Source: Tolypothrix sp. PCC 7910
GTDB taxonomy: Bacteria > Cyanobacteriota > Cyanobacteriia > Cyanobacteriales > Nostocaceae
Direction: 5' to 3'
Assembly (NCBI RefSeq): GCF_011769525.1
Contig: NZ_CP050440.1
Coordinates: 1,737,501-1,801,500 of the forward strand
DNA: 64,000 nucleotides
The translations under genes and the position numbers were made by a program. The notes beneath the pieces were generated by a model. The model was not told the origin of the DNA. It ran no database searches and saw only the letters and a program-made list of their open reading frames with translations. Positions within the stretch are counted from its first letter, which is position 1; each line of letters begins with the position of its first letter. Of the stretch, positions 36,499 through 46,411 are shown piece by piece.

Positions 36499-37422
36499 CT
36501 ATTTTTTATATATTAAAAATACTGAACCAATCGGCCCTGCATTTTCTACATATATTTTATTATTGTAAAATAAGCCGGGAGACATCCCACCATCAAATAA
36601 TATTCCTTCTTGAATTTTTCCCAAACAATTATTCTTAGCAATGCCTTCGAGAACATCATCAAATTTATCTGGTAATAATTCTTGATTATTTTGAGAAAAT
36701 TCAATATTAGAATTGGCTTTAGCATCATTCACTAGCAAAATTACGTATCCTTTATCGGTGATTGCAGCTAAAGAACGATTAGTTGCTTGTAAACAAGCAA
36801 ATTCTCCCAAATCATTACAAATATCTTTAAATTGACCGCCTCGGTAAAATCTCCCATTACCTCCTACCAAGTTGTAATTAAGAATTTCCTCTTTTCTTCT
36901 ACCAGCCTGGATAGTGGCTTTTCTATTTTTTGGGTTACCTCCAGATACCCCAAAAGAAGAACGTTTATTTTTAAAGTCACCAGAATAATCGAATCCACGA
37001 GAAATATTTAACCCCTGTGGTTTGTTATCAGTATCTATATAATCAGCATTAATTGCTGCGATTGGATTTTGTCCGTTTAATTTAGAATTTTCATCAGCAA
37101 TGATTTCTCGAAAAATTTTTGGTACATATTCCTTACGCAATTTTCCTTGGCTATTTTTAGCGTAAAGTTTATGAGCAAGTCCAACATTTACTTTAAAATC
37201 TAATTTTTCTGAACGAGGATTAAAAACAATCACATGATTGATCCCTCTATCAAATTTTTTCCCTAGATTGTCAGCTTTGAAAAACTCAATACTAAAATTA
37301 GCATTTTTGCCAAGGCAAGTAGTCTTAGCTGATTCTTGGGCTGCATTGGATGTATTATCTTTACAGCCAGATAATAGATTGAGCGTGATTACAAAAATAG
37401 ATAATAAGAATAATTTTTTCAT
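36499..37422 (-). CDS. Phosphodiester glycosidase (NAGPA-like) lipoprotein
   Basis: This 307-aa protein has a lipoprotein signal ending LLSGC. It has the NAGPA/DUF2233 fold landmarks: NPIAAINADYID, a middle SFGVSGG, ATNRSLAAITDKGYVILLV and ILFDGGMSPGLFY near the end (family LDGG-S). Relatives uncover mannose-6-phosphate or cleave exopolysaccharide phosphodiesters. Here it is probably envelope-bound and sugar-directed. Confidence 0.82.
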   Translation of the reverse strand: MKKLFLLSIFVITLNLLSGCKDNTSNAAQESAKTTCLGKNANFSIEFFKADNLGKKFDRGINHVIVFNPRSEKLDFKVNVGLAHKLYAKNSQGKLRKEYVPKIFREIIADENSKLNGQNPIAAINADYIDTDNKPQGLNISRGFDYSGDFKNKRSSFGVSGGNPKNRKATIQAGRRKEEILNYNLVGGNGRFYRGGQFKDICNDLGEFACLQATNRSLAAITDKGYVILLVNDAKANSNIEFSQNNQELLPDKFDDVLEGIAKNNCLGKIQEGILFDGGMSPGLFYNNKIYVENAGPIGSVFLIYKK

Positions 37423-37466
37423 TTGTTAGTTGCTGTTTTCTCTTTGGGATTTGGTGTTTTTCATGA

Positions 37467-37491
37467 CCAATTACCAATTACCAATTACCAA
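37467..37491. repeat. Heptamer tandem repeat (CCAATTA)n
   Basis: Three exact CCAATTA copies plus a partial one, just upstream of the NAGPA-like gene. Confidence 0.85.
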
Positions 37492-37503
37492 CTAAATACA
37501 AAA

Positions 37504-37530
37504 ACCCGCTACAGAATTACTATAGCGGGT
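37504..37530 (-). terminator. Rho-independent terminator of the DUF4912 gene
   Basis: ACCCGCTA (37504-37511) pairs perfectly with TAGCGGGT (37523-37530). On the minus strand the stem is followed by a short T-run, 40 bases after the DUF4912 stop codon. Confidence 0.85.
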
Positions 37531-37569
37531 AAAAATTTATTCAATCTGGAGTCAATGCAAAATTACCTA

Positions 37570-38820
37570 TTAAGACAGCCATTCTAAAACGGCTTCGTCT
37601 TTGGTGTTGGTATTGCGGGATGGTGTTTCACGATTAAACTTCATGTGAATTGAGCGGGTTTGCTCGCCATCAGCAGCAACAGCCAAGATAGGATAGTCGA
37701 TTAAACCATCTTGGAAGGACATTTGGAAGCGGAATGTACCATCTGGATTTAGCTTAATTGGACGACCGCCAATTGTCACGGTAGCATCTGGTTCGGTTGC
37801 ACCGTAAACAATTAATTCAGCATCAGCAATTAACCAGAACTTGCGAGGACGTACTGGTACAGCAGAGGCGGAGAAGCCAACACCAGACATTCCCACACCA
37901 GACATATTTAAACCAGAGGTGGTGGGAACTGCCCACATACCTACACCAGATGGGAAAATGTAGGAGCTGATAGCCTGTTCTGGTGTTACAGAACCAGGTA
38001 CGTGCTGCATGGAACCAAACAGAGAACCTGCAACACGTTGTGCTTCAGCAGATTCCGCCATACCAAAGATTTGGTCGTAAATCGGGTTACCGTTACCGTT
38101 AGCGTAGGCTGTGGTAGCAATTTTCTTGGCTGGGGGAACCAATTCGTAAACAGTCTTACCACGCAAGTCCTCTTCAAAGTTGACGGTGACGAACACATCC
38201 TCAATCCAGTCTGAAGGATAGACAGGAGGAATATGTACACGTGCAGAACGCGCTAGAACTAACCAGCGTCCGTCAACAGCACGATAGCCAATATCAATTA
38301 CATAGTCGCGATCGCTCACGGGAATTGGTAGATACCATTCTCTAGCCAATTCATCAGCAGGATATTCTTGCAAGCTATGGGGACTTTGGAAATCAATATT
38401 TATTTCAGTAACATCATAAATCCGCAGCGCTAGCTGTTGTCCCCCTTGTCTCCGTAGTTCTTCTTTATGCTCATTGGGAACATCCCAGTAGGTATAAGCC
38501 CACTGAGGATCGCGTGGTAAAAGTACAATCCGGCTTTCACCGTAACCAGCAGGTAGATCTCCTAGTTCCTCATCAACATCAATGAGTAAACCACCATTAC
38601 GATCTTCTTGACCTAACTCGAATTTTGCTGCTTCCACGGTTTCCTGTGCCTCCAGTGAACGAGATGGACTAAGTGAAAACTTGCTGCGCTGAACTTCTTG
38701 AATTGATGCCAGTAATTGTGATTTACGCATCCGGCTGTAACGAGAAATTCCATATTCACTCGCTACTTTGCGTAATTGCCGCAATGTCATCTCCTCTAGC
38801 GGCGGGCGTTCTTTTGCCAT
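37570..38820 (-). CDS. DUF4912 protein with N-terminal Rho_N-like helix-extended domain
   Basis: This 416-aa protein begins with a SAP/Rho_N-like motif (PPLEEMTLRQLRKVASEYGI, then RKSQLLASI). It then has a DUF4912 domain with ESRIVLLPRDPQWAYTYWDV and YVIDIGYRAVDGRWLVLARS (about 95-245). A Gly/Ser/Met-rich stretch (GLNMSGVGMSGVGFSASA) leads to a second beta-rich domain, AELIVYGATEPDATVTIGG. The function is unknown; nucleic-acid binding is suggested only by the first domain. It has its own terminator. Confidence 0.88.
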   Translation of the reverse strand: MAKERPPLEEMTLRQLRKVASEYGISRYSRMRKSQLLASIQEVQRSKFSLSPSRSLEAQETVEAAKFELGQEDRNGGLLIDVDEELGDLPAGYGESRIVLLPRDPQWAYTYWDVPNEHKEELRRQGGQQLALRIYDVTEINIDFQSPHSLQEYPADELAREWYLPIPVSDRDYVIDIGYRAVDGRWLVLARSARVHIPPVYPSDWIEDVFVTVNFEEDLRGKTVYELVPPAKKIATTAYANGNGNPIYDQIFGMAESAEAQRVAGSLFGSMQHVPGSVTPEQAISSYIFPSGVGMWAVPTTSGLNMSGVGMSGVGFSASAVPVRPRKFWLIADAELIVYGATEPDATVTIGGRPIKLNPDGTFRFQMSFQDGLIDYPILAVAADGEQTRSIHMKFNRETPSRNTNTKDEAVLEWLS

Positions 38821-39449
38821 TAATTTGGCCTCCAGTAGTTTGAAAGGTAAATGATTTCTCTGAGTTACAGAATGCTAAGTAACATTTCATCCAACTCCAG
38901 ATGAATTTCTTATTCCTGACTTCTGGTATTGCCCAGTGTTGGTAGTTTGTTAAATGGTTATTAAATTGAGAGTCACTCCCTTTCAATTCCAAGTTAAGCC
39001 AAAATCAGCATCTTTTTGGGATCAAGTGGAGTTCTTGTTTATAAATATTAAGCAGTAACTCTCGGTTGGGATCAAGGGGTCTAAAGACGCTTTTTCAGGT
39101 ATTTCACGAATCTATCAGCCCTTTGGGGATCATTATGTTAGTAAATCATGACATTTTTGCTGCTGGACTCAAAGTGGCTAGACCGTATTATCAAGATTTC
39201 ATGACAATACTTTTACGCTAAAAAACGTCGTAGGGACACAAACAATGCTTGTGTCCCTACAACAGTTATGGCATGAATGGAAAAAGTGCTGAGCCCTGAG
39301 TGCTGAGTAAAAAACTACTAGTATTTATCCTCTAGCCTTTAGCTCCTGTTTAGCTAATGTACTTTCTAGTTTGTAGAACCAGGGGCTTTAAGGCTTACTC
39401 CGTAAGAGTTCTATTTTTAGGGAACATACAATATTAAATGCTCAACAGC
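38821..39449. other. 629-bp intergenic region with a perfect 12-bp hairpin
   Basis: No gene is supported. GTAGGGACACAA (39230-39241) pairs perfectly with TTGTGTCCCTAC (39249-39260), a widely scattered Nostocales intergenic palindrome. The part near 38830-39000 should hold the promoter of the DUF4912 gene. Confidence 0.65.
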
Positions 39450-41750
39450 TTAAAAGTTCATAGTAATTTTGTTGACAACTGACATACCCTGGATGCGCCA
39501 AATACCTTCTTGGCGAACCAAATTATACTTAACACGCAAAGTTTCGTCCGAAGCTTTCTGTAGTTGACCATGTTGATAGAACTGAGTGATCTCCTTGACA
39601 GTAGCTTCCACGGCTGTGCGATCGCTATCGGTATCAGTTTTCTCTACAGATTCTACTTTGAGGCTATGTTCGTATTTTCGATAACGGTTCTCGGATTTAT
39701 CTTGCAGGGCAATTGAACGCCATTGCAATAAAGATGAACCAGTTAAAATTTGTTGTAAATTATCAACCTCATGATTTGGCCCTAAAGCAGCCGCTTTGGT
39801 AGATAACCAACTCCGAATAATTTCCTCAGCTGTCGTAGTTGTTAAAGGCCCGTCTGGGGTCTGTGGTTTGCTGTTGGGGTCAGGAATCTGGATAACAGGT
39901 TGATTAATTTCTATAGATAATTGTTCGCCTGCTGGTAACTTTAGCGACGGAGTAAAGATACTTCTGACAAATCCAAAGGTTGTGGAGACGATGAACCAAA
40001 AAACAACTATGACAATCAAAGAAACCAATACAGTCCATACGAGACGGGTTTTGCCTTCTAGGGAGTTGGCAAAATTACGCCGTCTTTGCGGATAACGTTG
40101 TCGGGTATCTAATGCACGTTCTCGGCTAGCAGATGGACTTGGCTTGCGCCGCCTACGTTGAGAAGCTTGATCTGGTTGAGAAACCCTAGCTGCACCATTC
40201 GAGTTTTGGTGAGGTTCCTTAGCTGTCCGTTCGGTAGAGGGAAACTGTGTGACTGGCGTATCTGGTGTGCGATAGCTAACAGATGTCGGGGTTGATGATC
40301 TCCATCTGGGCGAAGTTTCTGGTAGGTCTGGGTCAGGAGGCCTGCTGTGACGGAATTGTCGAGAACTCCCAGGAACGTTGTTACGGTTCTGGGTATTGTT
40401 GTTTGGTGGTGGCGATAAAGGTTGGCGGTTAATTACAGCCGATTCATTAGTTGTTTCCGCATCCGAAGGCAAAACTTCTAAATAGGCTTGTACCTGTGGT
40501 TGAGCAAAGTAACTCTTTAAAGAAGCCGTCTGCTTGTTTAAATCTCGGAAGTGGGGGAACACTTCATGTTGTAACCACTGTTCTCCATAGAGACATAGAC
40601 CAGGTAACAAGTCTGGAGAATCTTGAGATTTTTCCCGAATAAAAGCTAAAGCCTCGTATTCTTGACTTAGTTCTAAAACGCGGGTAGCTTCTTCAGTTTG
40701 CCCTAGTAGCAGCGCACAGAGTGATTGTTCTAAATGTACATCTTGGCGCTTACCCAAACGCATCAACATTTGCTTGGCTTGGCGAATCAAGGCTGGTTGA
40801 CGTTGCACAAAACCCCGTGCTATCAAGGCATAGACAGCCAAATAGGTAGCAACAGCAGAAGGACGTTTGCTTTCTGCTTCAAATAACTTGTGCTGTTCTG
40901 CGACGGTTAAGTGGTTACGTAACTGCTGAATAAATCGCAAAAAGTCATCAATGTTCAGACCTGATTCATCATTACCATTGCCATCAATGCCACCGCGATC
41001 GTCTAGGATATTCTGCAATAATTCCAGACCTTGGCGACGTTCAGCGACGTTGGTTTCTGGTAAAGCTAGTAATTCCAGAATCCGATATGGTCGCAATTTA
41101 TAAAGATCTGCTTGAATTTCTGCCTGTACGCTGGGAAATAACTCTTCGCGAGATAGAACTTCTAGACCAGTTTCTAAGGAATTGGCGGCGTTTTCGTAAT
41201 GACCTTGCTGCCATTGCTCCCGTCCCAATTCTAGACAAGCTAAAGCAATGGTAAGAACAACATCAGGGCGATCGCTTTCTCGCCCTTCTTCAGTGGCTAA
41301 ATTATTGCCTGTTTTGCTCTCTCCTCCATTATTTTTATGCACTAAGTACGGACGGCCTAATTTGAGTACTATTTCATACTCTCCTAAGTCTTGTAAAATT
41401 AGTAAAGCACCTACTAACTCATCTTGAGCAATTTCAATACTGAGATTTTGTGTATCAATTGCACCATTATTTTGTCCGGAGCGGTTGTCAACTGCTATGG
41501 TCGCAGAGGCAGTACCATCAGGGTCATAAGCATGGGCAAGATACAGCTGATCGTAACTGCTACGTTCTTTTGGATCTGATAAAACCACGTAAGCTTCTTC
41601 TATAAGTTGTTTGCGCGAAGAAATTGCTGCTTGAGAATACTCTCGTCGCGGCAACTGTACAATGCGATCGCTATATGCTTGCCGCAATTGTTCTTCACTT
41701 GCCGCTAACGGTAGTCCTAAAATTCGGTAGTAATCTAGCGGAATTCGCAC
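39450..41750 (-). CDS. ftn2: Cell division protein Ftn2/ZipN (ARC6 homolog)
   Basis: This 766-aa divisome protein tethers FtsZ at the inner membrane. It has a J-like N-domain (6-70, LDYYRILGLPLAASEEQLRQAY, no HPD), a helical middle, a Pro/Ser/Arg-rich linker (about 440-565), one membrane segment (570-594, LVWTVLVSLIVIVVFWFIV) and a C-terminal IMS/ARC6 domain in the periplasm (about 640-766). Domain order and length match cyanobacterial Ftn2. Confidence 0.93.
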   Translation of the reverse strand: MRIPLDYYRILGLPLAASEEQLRQAYSDRIVQLPRREYSQAAISSRKQLIEEAYVVLSDPKERSSYDQLYLAHAYDPDGTASATIAVDNRSGQNNGAIDTQNLSIEIAQDELVGALLILQDLGEYEIVLKLGRPYLVHKNNGGESKTGNNLATEEGRESDRPDVVLTIALACLELGREQWQQGHYENAANSLETGLEVLSREELFPSVQAEIQADLYKLRPYRILELLALPETNVAERRQGLELLQNILDDRGGIDGNGNDESGLNIDDFLRFIQQLRNHLTVAEQHKLFEAESKRPSAVATYLAVYALIARGFVQRQPALIRQAKQMLMRLGKRQDVHLEQSLCALLLGQTEEATRVLELSQEYEALAFIREKSQDSPDLLPGLCLYGEQWLQHEVFPHFRDLNKQTASLKSYFAQPQVQAYLEVLPSDAETTNESAVINRQPLSPPPNNNTQNRNNVPGSSRQFRHSRPPDPDLPETSPRWRSSTPTSVSYRTPDTPVTQFPSTERTAKEPHQNSNGAARVSQPDQASQRRRRKPSPSASRERALDTRQRYPQRRRNFANSLEGKTRLVWTVLVSLIVIVVFWFIVSTTFGFVRSIFTPSLKLPAGEQLSIEINQPVIQIPDPNSKPQTPDGPLTTTTAEEIIRSWLSTKAAALGPNHEVDNLQQILTGSSLLQWRSIALQDKSENRYRKYEHSLKVESVEKTDTDSDRTAVEATVKEITQFYQHGQLQKASDETLRVKYNLVRQEGIWRIQGMSVVNKITMNF

Positions 41751-42905
41751 AGCCTACTTCCCCTGCACCGCGATCAACATAATTCACTTAAAGCGTCCCA
41801 GGCATGTAAAACCGTGCCATAATAATACCGTGTTGACTTTACACCACAAGTGTATATTGCAACAACTTGTTTTGTATCCTCCCGAAATTTGAGTCATATT
41901 CTAGTACCTATATTTTGCCTTCGCCTAGAAAGGGTCAGCTTTTTGTCTTAATTCTTAGTATTTTGATTTTTTACCAGAGGCTATGAGCCTTGGATACTAT
42001 AAACTACAAATTCCACTTTTCTAATTAGTACAAGATTTGTAATTTTAAAAACACTTTAACCTCCGTATATTTTAGTAATTATTTTCTTGGTAAAACAAGC
42101 TAGCTTGATATATTCTACTTATATGGTAGATGTATCAATACTTATATACTCATCCTTTTAGATGAGTATAAAGCCAGAGCTAGCAATCATAGCGATGCTA
42201 ACTTACCCCAATTTTGCGGTTGGCACAATGAAGACAACCGTCATATTTATAATTGACTTCCCAAATTTTGACTATTGCTGTCTTGTATCTTGCGGTATAT
42301 TTATGGTCTAGAAACCTTAAATAAACTCAGATAACATTGCTGATGATGATATGTCAACACAGATGTGTTAATTTTTAGCGGATACCAAATGGCCCACTAA
42401 AACAAAGCTATTGCTGATTGAAACTTGTCTTGAAGGTAGACAAGCATCTTGTTTTGTGTTCACGTAAGTTAGTGTTAGATTTTTTTTAAAATTTATCACT
42501 AATACGTCTAATAATACGGCAATCAAATCACCGCTTGGTAGAATTCCCTATTGATAACTAGAGAAAGAAATCATATCATTCCTAGACCTGAATTACAATT
42601 ATCTAACTAAGTATTTAGCTAGAGATGGAATTAGCAACCTGATTTTTGCCAAATTGTTAATGGATATGCAGAAAGCAAGCTATCCTGATTGATAGCCTAT
42701 AAAGGGGTGTGGATTTAACTTTCAGGACGGCTTTTGCTTTGATGGTAATAGCTGTCTGGCAGGTGGGCTATAAAATTGAAAATCAAAAATCAAAAATCAA
42801 AATTCACCCATTTACAGATGTGATTTTTGGTACATAAATTTTGATTGTTGACTCAGTTAAAAATCGTAAATTGCAGTTTGACGCGACAGGGATACTATAC
42901 AAATA
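41751..42905. other. 1155-bp intergenic region between ftn2 and pdhA
   Basis: This is the longest gene-free stretch, and both flanking genes are transcribed away from it. A perfect 10-bp hairpin, TATACTCATC (42145-42154) with GATGAGTATA (42161-42170), sits in the middle. AAAATCA occurs three times in tandem at 42779-42799. The region is otherwise AT-rich with no long reading frame. A long leader or a small RNA is possible but not demonstrated. Confidence 0.55.
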
Positions 42906-43943
42906 ATGGTTCAAGAACGCACGTTACCCACCTTTAATACCGCTACTGTCAAGATAACTAAAGAAGAAGGCTTGCGGTTGTATGAGGACATGGTCTTAGG
43001 GCGCTTTTTTGAAGACAAATGCGCCGAAATGTACTACAGAGGCAAAATGTTTGGTTTTGTCCATTTGTATAACGGTCAAGAAGCCGTTTCCACTGGCGTT
43101 ATTCAAGGGGCGATGCGACCAGGAGAAGATTATGTTTCTAGTACTTACCGCGATCACGTCCATGCTTTAAGTGCAGGAGTTCCAGCCAGAGAAGTCATGG
43201 CAGAATTATTTGGCAAAGCCACTGGTTGCAGCAAAGGCCGTGGTGGTTCTATGCATATGTTTTCTGCGGAACATCGCCTATTAGGTGGTTATGCTTTTGT
43301 GGCTGAAGGTATCCCTGTAGCAGCTGGTGCCGCTTTTCAAAGCAAATATCGCCGCGAGGTATTAGGCGATCAAAGTGCTGATCAAGTTACCGCTTGCTTT
43401 TTTGGCGATGGTGCTGCTAATAACGGTCAGTTCTTTGAGACTTTGAATATGGCAGCTTTATGGAAACTGCCAATTCTGTTTGTGATCGAAAATAATAAGT
43501 GGGCAATTGGTATGGCTCACGATCGCGCTACTTCTGACCCAGAAATTTACAAAAAAGCCAGTGCCTTTAACATGGCGGGTGTAGAAGTAGACGGTATGGA
43601 TGTGCTAGCTGTGCGTGCTGTCGCCCAAGAAGCTGTCGCCCGTGCCCGTGCTGGAGAAGGCCCGACCGTAATTGAAGCCTTAACTTACCGTTTCCGCGGT
43701 CACTCTCTAGCAGATCCAGACGAACTACGCAGCAAAGCCGAAAAAGAATTCTGGTTTGCCCGCGATCCAATTAAGAAGCTAGCAGCTTATTTAATTGAAC
43801 ACAATTTGTCAGATCAAGAAGAACTCAAAGGCATTGATCGCAAAATTCAAGGTGTCATCGACGATGCGGTGAAATTTGCCGAAAGTAGCCCCGAACCAGA
43901 TCCTAGCGAGTTATATCGCTTTGTGTTTGCAGAAGACGAGTAA
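42906..43943 (+). CDS. pdhA: Pyruvate dehydrogenase E1 component, alpha subunit
   Basis: This 345-aa thiamine-diphosphate enzyme subunit, with PdhB and E2/E3, makes acetyl-CoA from pyruvate. The ThDP motif runs from GDGAANN (167-173) to NN (196-197). YRDHVHAL (81-88) and [11 protein letters not shown]-like sequence ([10 protein letters not shown], 110-119) are also diagnostic. It is complete. pdhB is not beside it; the gene stands alone, as usual in cyanobacteria. Confidence 0.96.
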   Translation: MVQERTLPTFNTATVKITKEEGLRLYEDMVLGRFFEDKCAEMYYRGKMFGFVHLYNGQEAVSTGVIQGAMRPGEDYVSSTYRDHVHALSAGVPAREVMAELFGKATGCSKGRGGSMHMFSAEHRLLGGYAFVAEGIPVAAGAAFQSKYRREVLGDQSADQVTACFFGDGAANNGQFFETLNMAALWKLPILFVIENNKWAIGMAHDRATSDPEIYKKASAFNMAGVEVDGMDVLAVRAVAQEAVARARAGEGPTVIEALTYRFRGHSLADPDELRSKAEKEFWFARDPIKKLAAYLIEHNLSDQEELKGIDRKIQGVIDDAVKFAESSPEPDPSELYRFVFAEDE

Positions 43944-43949
43944 GTTGGG

Positions 43950-44030
43950 GATTGGGTAATGGGTAATGGGTAATTGGTAATTGATATTCAATGCCCCATG
44001 CCCAATGCCCCATGCCCAATAAGCAATGAG
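43950..44030. repeat. Heptamer-type repeats (GGGTAAT and GCCCCAT series)
   Basis: GGGTAAT repeats run into CCCCATGCCCAATGCCCC between pdhA and the mutarotase gene. The two halves are roughly complementary and may fold. A GAGGAG ribosome site for the next gene follows directly. Confidence 0.75.
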
Positions 44031-44041
44031 GAGTAAATATT

Positions 44042-44911
44042 GTGTTTTCTATAGCGATTCAACAGCAGCAATACAAAACCTATATTCTTTCTGATGAAAG
44101 TGCAGGTTCGCAATTGGAAGTTGTTCCAGAACGGGGCGGTATTATTACCCGTTGGCGCATCCAAGGAGAAGAAATCCTTTATTTGGATGGGGAAAGATTT
44201 GCTAATCCTGATTTAAGTGTTAGGGGTGGAATTCCGATTTTGTTTCCCATCTGCGGCAACTTGCCTGATAATACTTACACCGTAGACGGTAAAACTTATT
44301 CCCTAAAACAGCATGGCTTTGCTCGTGATTTACCTTGGCAAGTGACTGACCAAGTAACCCACGATAAAGTTAGCTTAACTATAGTTCTCAACAGCAACGA
44401 GCAAACAAAAGCTGTTTATCCTTTTGATTTTCAGCTAGTGTTTGCCTACGAATTGCAAGGTAATACCTTAGAGATTAAGCAGCAGTATCAGAATTTGTCA
44501 TCGACTCCATTGCCTTTTTCTATGGGTTTTCATCCCTACTTTCAGGTAGCTGACAAAAATCAATTAGAGTTTGACATCCCCTCTGGCGAATATCAAAATC
44601 AAACAACTAAAGAAATTTATCCATTTCATGGTAATTTTGATTTTAGTCAGGATGAAATAGACGTTGCCTTTAAGGAACTAACTAGTCAATCGGCCTCTGT
44701 GGTAGACAACGGCAGAAAGCTCACACTGTCCCTAGAATATGGCAATGAATATCCCATCTTGGTCTTTTGGACGATTAAAGGCAAAGAATTCTATTGTCTA
44801 GAGCCTTGGAGTGCGCCTCGTAATTCCCTGAACACTGGCGAGCATCTGATTGTGTTAGCCCCAGGAGAGAGTTACCAAGCATCTGTACGCCTAACGGCAA
44901 ATTTCTTCTAG
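44042..44911 (+). CDS. Aldose 1-epimerase family protein (mutarotase)
   Basis: This 289-aa beta-sandwich enzyme interconverts anomers of a sugar or sugar phosphate. Landmarks are VRGGIPILFPICGN, SLKQHGFARDLPWQV (catalytic His), FSMGFHPYFQV (second His) and FYCLEPWSAPRNSLNTGE (Glu/Trp region), typical of the D-hexose-6-phosphate mutarotase-like branch. The start is GTG with GAGGAG upstream. It may be co-transcribed with pdhA. Confidence 0.9.
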   Translation: MFSIAIQQQQYKTYILSDESAGSQLEVVPERGGIITRWRIQGEEILYLDGERFANPDLSVRGGIPILFPICGNLPDNTYTVDGKTYSLKQHGFARDLPWQVTDQVTHDKVSLTIVLNSNEQTKAVYPFDFQLVFAYELQGNTLEIKQQYQNLSSTPLPFSMGFHPYFQVADKNQLEFDIPSGEYQNQTTKEIYPFHGNFDFSQDEIDVAFKELTSQSASVVDNGRKLTLSLEYGNEYPILVFWTIKGKEFYCLEPWSAPRNSLNTGEHLIVLAPGESYQASVRLTANFF

Positions 44912-44918
44912 AAACCCC

Positions 44919-44949
44919 TTTACAAATCTACAGATGTTTGTGCTATAAT
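44919..44949 (+). promoter_or_regulatory. Probable promoter of tRNA-Lys
   Basis: A perfect TATAAT at 44944-44949 lies 26 bases before the tRNA, with TTTACA at 44919-44924 as a possible -35 (19-nt spacing). Confidence 0.55.
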
Positions 44950-44975
44950 TGCAAAGTTGCGATACACAACTTAAC

Positions 44976-45047
44976 GGGTCGCTAACTCAACGGTAGAGTA
45001 CTCGGCTTTTAACCGATTAGTTCCGGGTTCGAATCCCGGGCGACCCA
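44976..45047 (+). tRNA. tRNA-Lys (anticodon UUU)
   Basis: This is a 72-nt cloverleaf. Acceptor GGGTCGC pairs with GCGACCC; D-arm ACTC...GAGT; anticodon loop CTTTTAA with TTT at 45008-45010; T-arm CCGGG-TTCGAAT-CCCGG; discriminator A. One mismatch (C-U) closes the anticodon stem. CCA is not encoded. Confidence 0.95.
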
Positions 45048-45120
45048 TACAAAAGAAAAACGCTCGCTAATGCTTGAGAAATCAAAGTAGAGGCGAGCTT
45101 AATTGTTTATAGGGGATTTC

Positions 45121-45167
45121 GCCGTCTTGAACGGCAAAACTTGTAGAGACGCGATTAATCGCGTCTC
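45121..45167. repeat. Hairpin plus dispersed palindrome, copy 3
   Basis: The 455-bp gap 45048-45502 has no gene. GCCGT-cttga-ACGGC (45121-45135) is followed by the 20-bp palindrome of the family at 20206, here extended by one base pair on each side (45146-45167). It may end the tRNA transcript. Confidence 0.85.
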
Positions 45168-45366
45168 CTCTTGGTAATCGCGGATATCAATAACTAATCT
45201 AGTATAATATTTTACTTTTATTTAAGATTTATTTTGAGTTGCGATCGCAACTAGCAATTAATTTTTTTATAAAAAAAAGTTTAAATAATTACTAAGTAAA
45301 TTAAGGAAATTATTATTATATATGTCTATTTTGTTTAGCATTTTGAGAAAACACACTTATTGATAG

Positions 45367-45396
45367 TTGACAAAAAAAATACTATAAAAATAGAAT
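45367..45396 (+). promoter_or_regulatory. Probable housekeeping promoter of the sigma-factor gene
   Basis: TTGACA (45367-45372) and TAGAAT (45391-45396) are separated by 18 bases, about 105 bases before the sigma-factor ATG. The fit to the housekeeping sigma consensus is good. Confidence 0.5.
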
Positions 45397-45502
45397 ATAT
45401 ACTTAAGAAAAATGTCACGAATAATTACAAAAATCCAAATTAGATACTGGTAGGCATTTATCTTGAAATCATGAGTTTTAGTTTTTCTACTGAAAGTGAA
45501 AG

Positions 45503-46411
45503 ATGTGGGCAACTTTGCAGCAAAAAGCCTGTATTTCCTCAATAGGGCTGGAAATTGAGAACTTAGGAACAGACCGAATCTTTTGCGATTTACCTCAAAG
45601 CCACAGCAACTTTTGGCAATTGTGGGAACAGTATCAAAATTATTTTTATCATCGTTGCCTCAAGTGGATGGGCGGTAATATTCATGATGCTGAAGATTTG
45701 CTCAGTCGAGCAATGCTCAAAGCTTGGAATCAATGGTCAGATTATGCCGGAAAAATCGCCAATCCTAAAGCTTGGTTAAGTCGGCTGATCCATAACCTGA
45801 GTGTAGATTTACATCGACAACGCCAGCGAGAGAGTCAAATTAAACAAGATACAACAATCAATTCCCAGTTAGAATTTCCGGATTCTGAACTTTTACGTCG
45901 TGAACTAGGGGCATATCTCCGCTACAAAATTGAATGCTTACCACCTAGACTGCGCGATCCTTTTATCCTGCGCTGCTGTCTACAGAAATCATATAGAGAA
46001 ATTGCCCAGCAACTTGCCCTTTCAGAAGATAACGTTTGGAAACGGGTTAAACAGGCGCAAAGCATTCTCAAAAAGCAGGTGAAGAAGTATCTAGCCGGAG
46101 AAGATCAGACGGCTTTAGATTCTCCGTCTTTAAAAAATGTGACTTCCACACACCTCTCTCAAGCGATTCTCCTCTCCTGTCAGGAAAAACTTCATCATCT
46201 AGAGACTTTATATACAAAGTCTCCAGACTCCCAGGCAAATTTTGTTACGGAAAAGGGTGAAATCTACAACCTCAAACTCCTATCTAATTTGGATGCTTCG
46301 CTATTAACAGAAAGCATCATTGAGGAAATTAACTATCAAGTAACTGGTATATGTCTAGAAAGCTTGTCACACACTTGGTACAGTTCTCCCAGCCCTCTGG
46401 AGTGGCACTGA
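45503..46411 (+). CDS. ECF-type RNA polymerase sigma factor with C-terminal extension
   Basis: The 302-aa protein has sigma region 2 (about 35-106: HDAEDLLSRAMLKAWNQW and AWLSRLIHNLSVDLHRQ) and region 4 (140-196: CLPPRLRDPFILRC, then QKSYREIAQQLALSEDNVWK, a helix-turn-helix). No region 3 lies between, as in ECF factors. About 100 extra residues follow (200-302) and may sense a signal or replace an anti-sigma factor. Its 3' end overlaps the TPR gene by 61 bases. A shared motif before the next three genes makes it their likely activator (inference). Confidence 0.87.
   Translation: MWATLQQKACISSIGLEIENLGTDRIFCDLPQSHSNFWQLWEQYQNYFYHRCLKWMGGNIHDAEDLLSRAMLKAWNQWSDYAGKIANPKAWLSRLIHNLSVDLHRQRQRESQIKQDTTINSQLEFPDSELLRRELGAYLRYKIECLPPRLRDPFILRCCLQKSYREIAQQLALSEDNVWKRVKQAQSILKKQVKKYLAGEDQTALDSPSLKNVTSTHLSQAILLSCQEKLHHLETLYTKSPDSQANFVTEKGEIYNLKLLSNLDASLLTESIIEEINYQVTGICLESLSHTWYSSPSPLEWH

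Noticed and set aside
45357-45542. 61-codon minus-strand frame upstream of the sigma factor
   Set aside because: Very AT-rich, overlaps the probable promoter and the sigma-factor start; no recognisable product.
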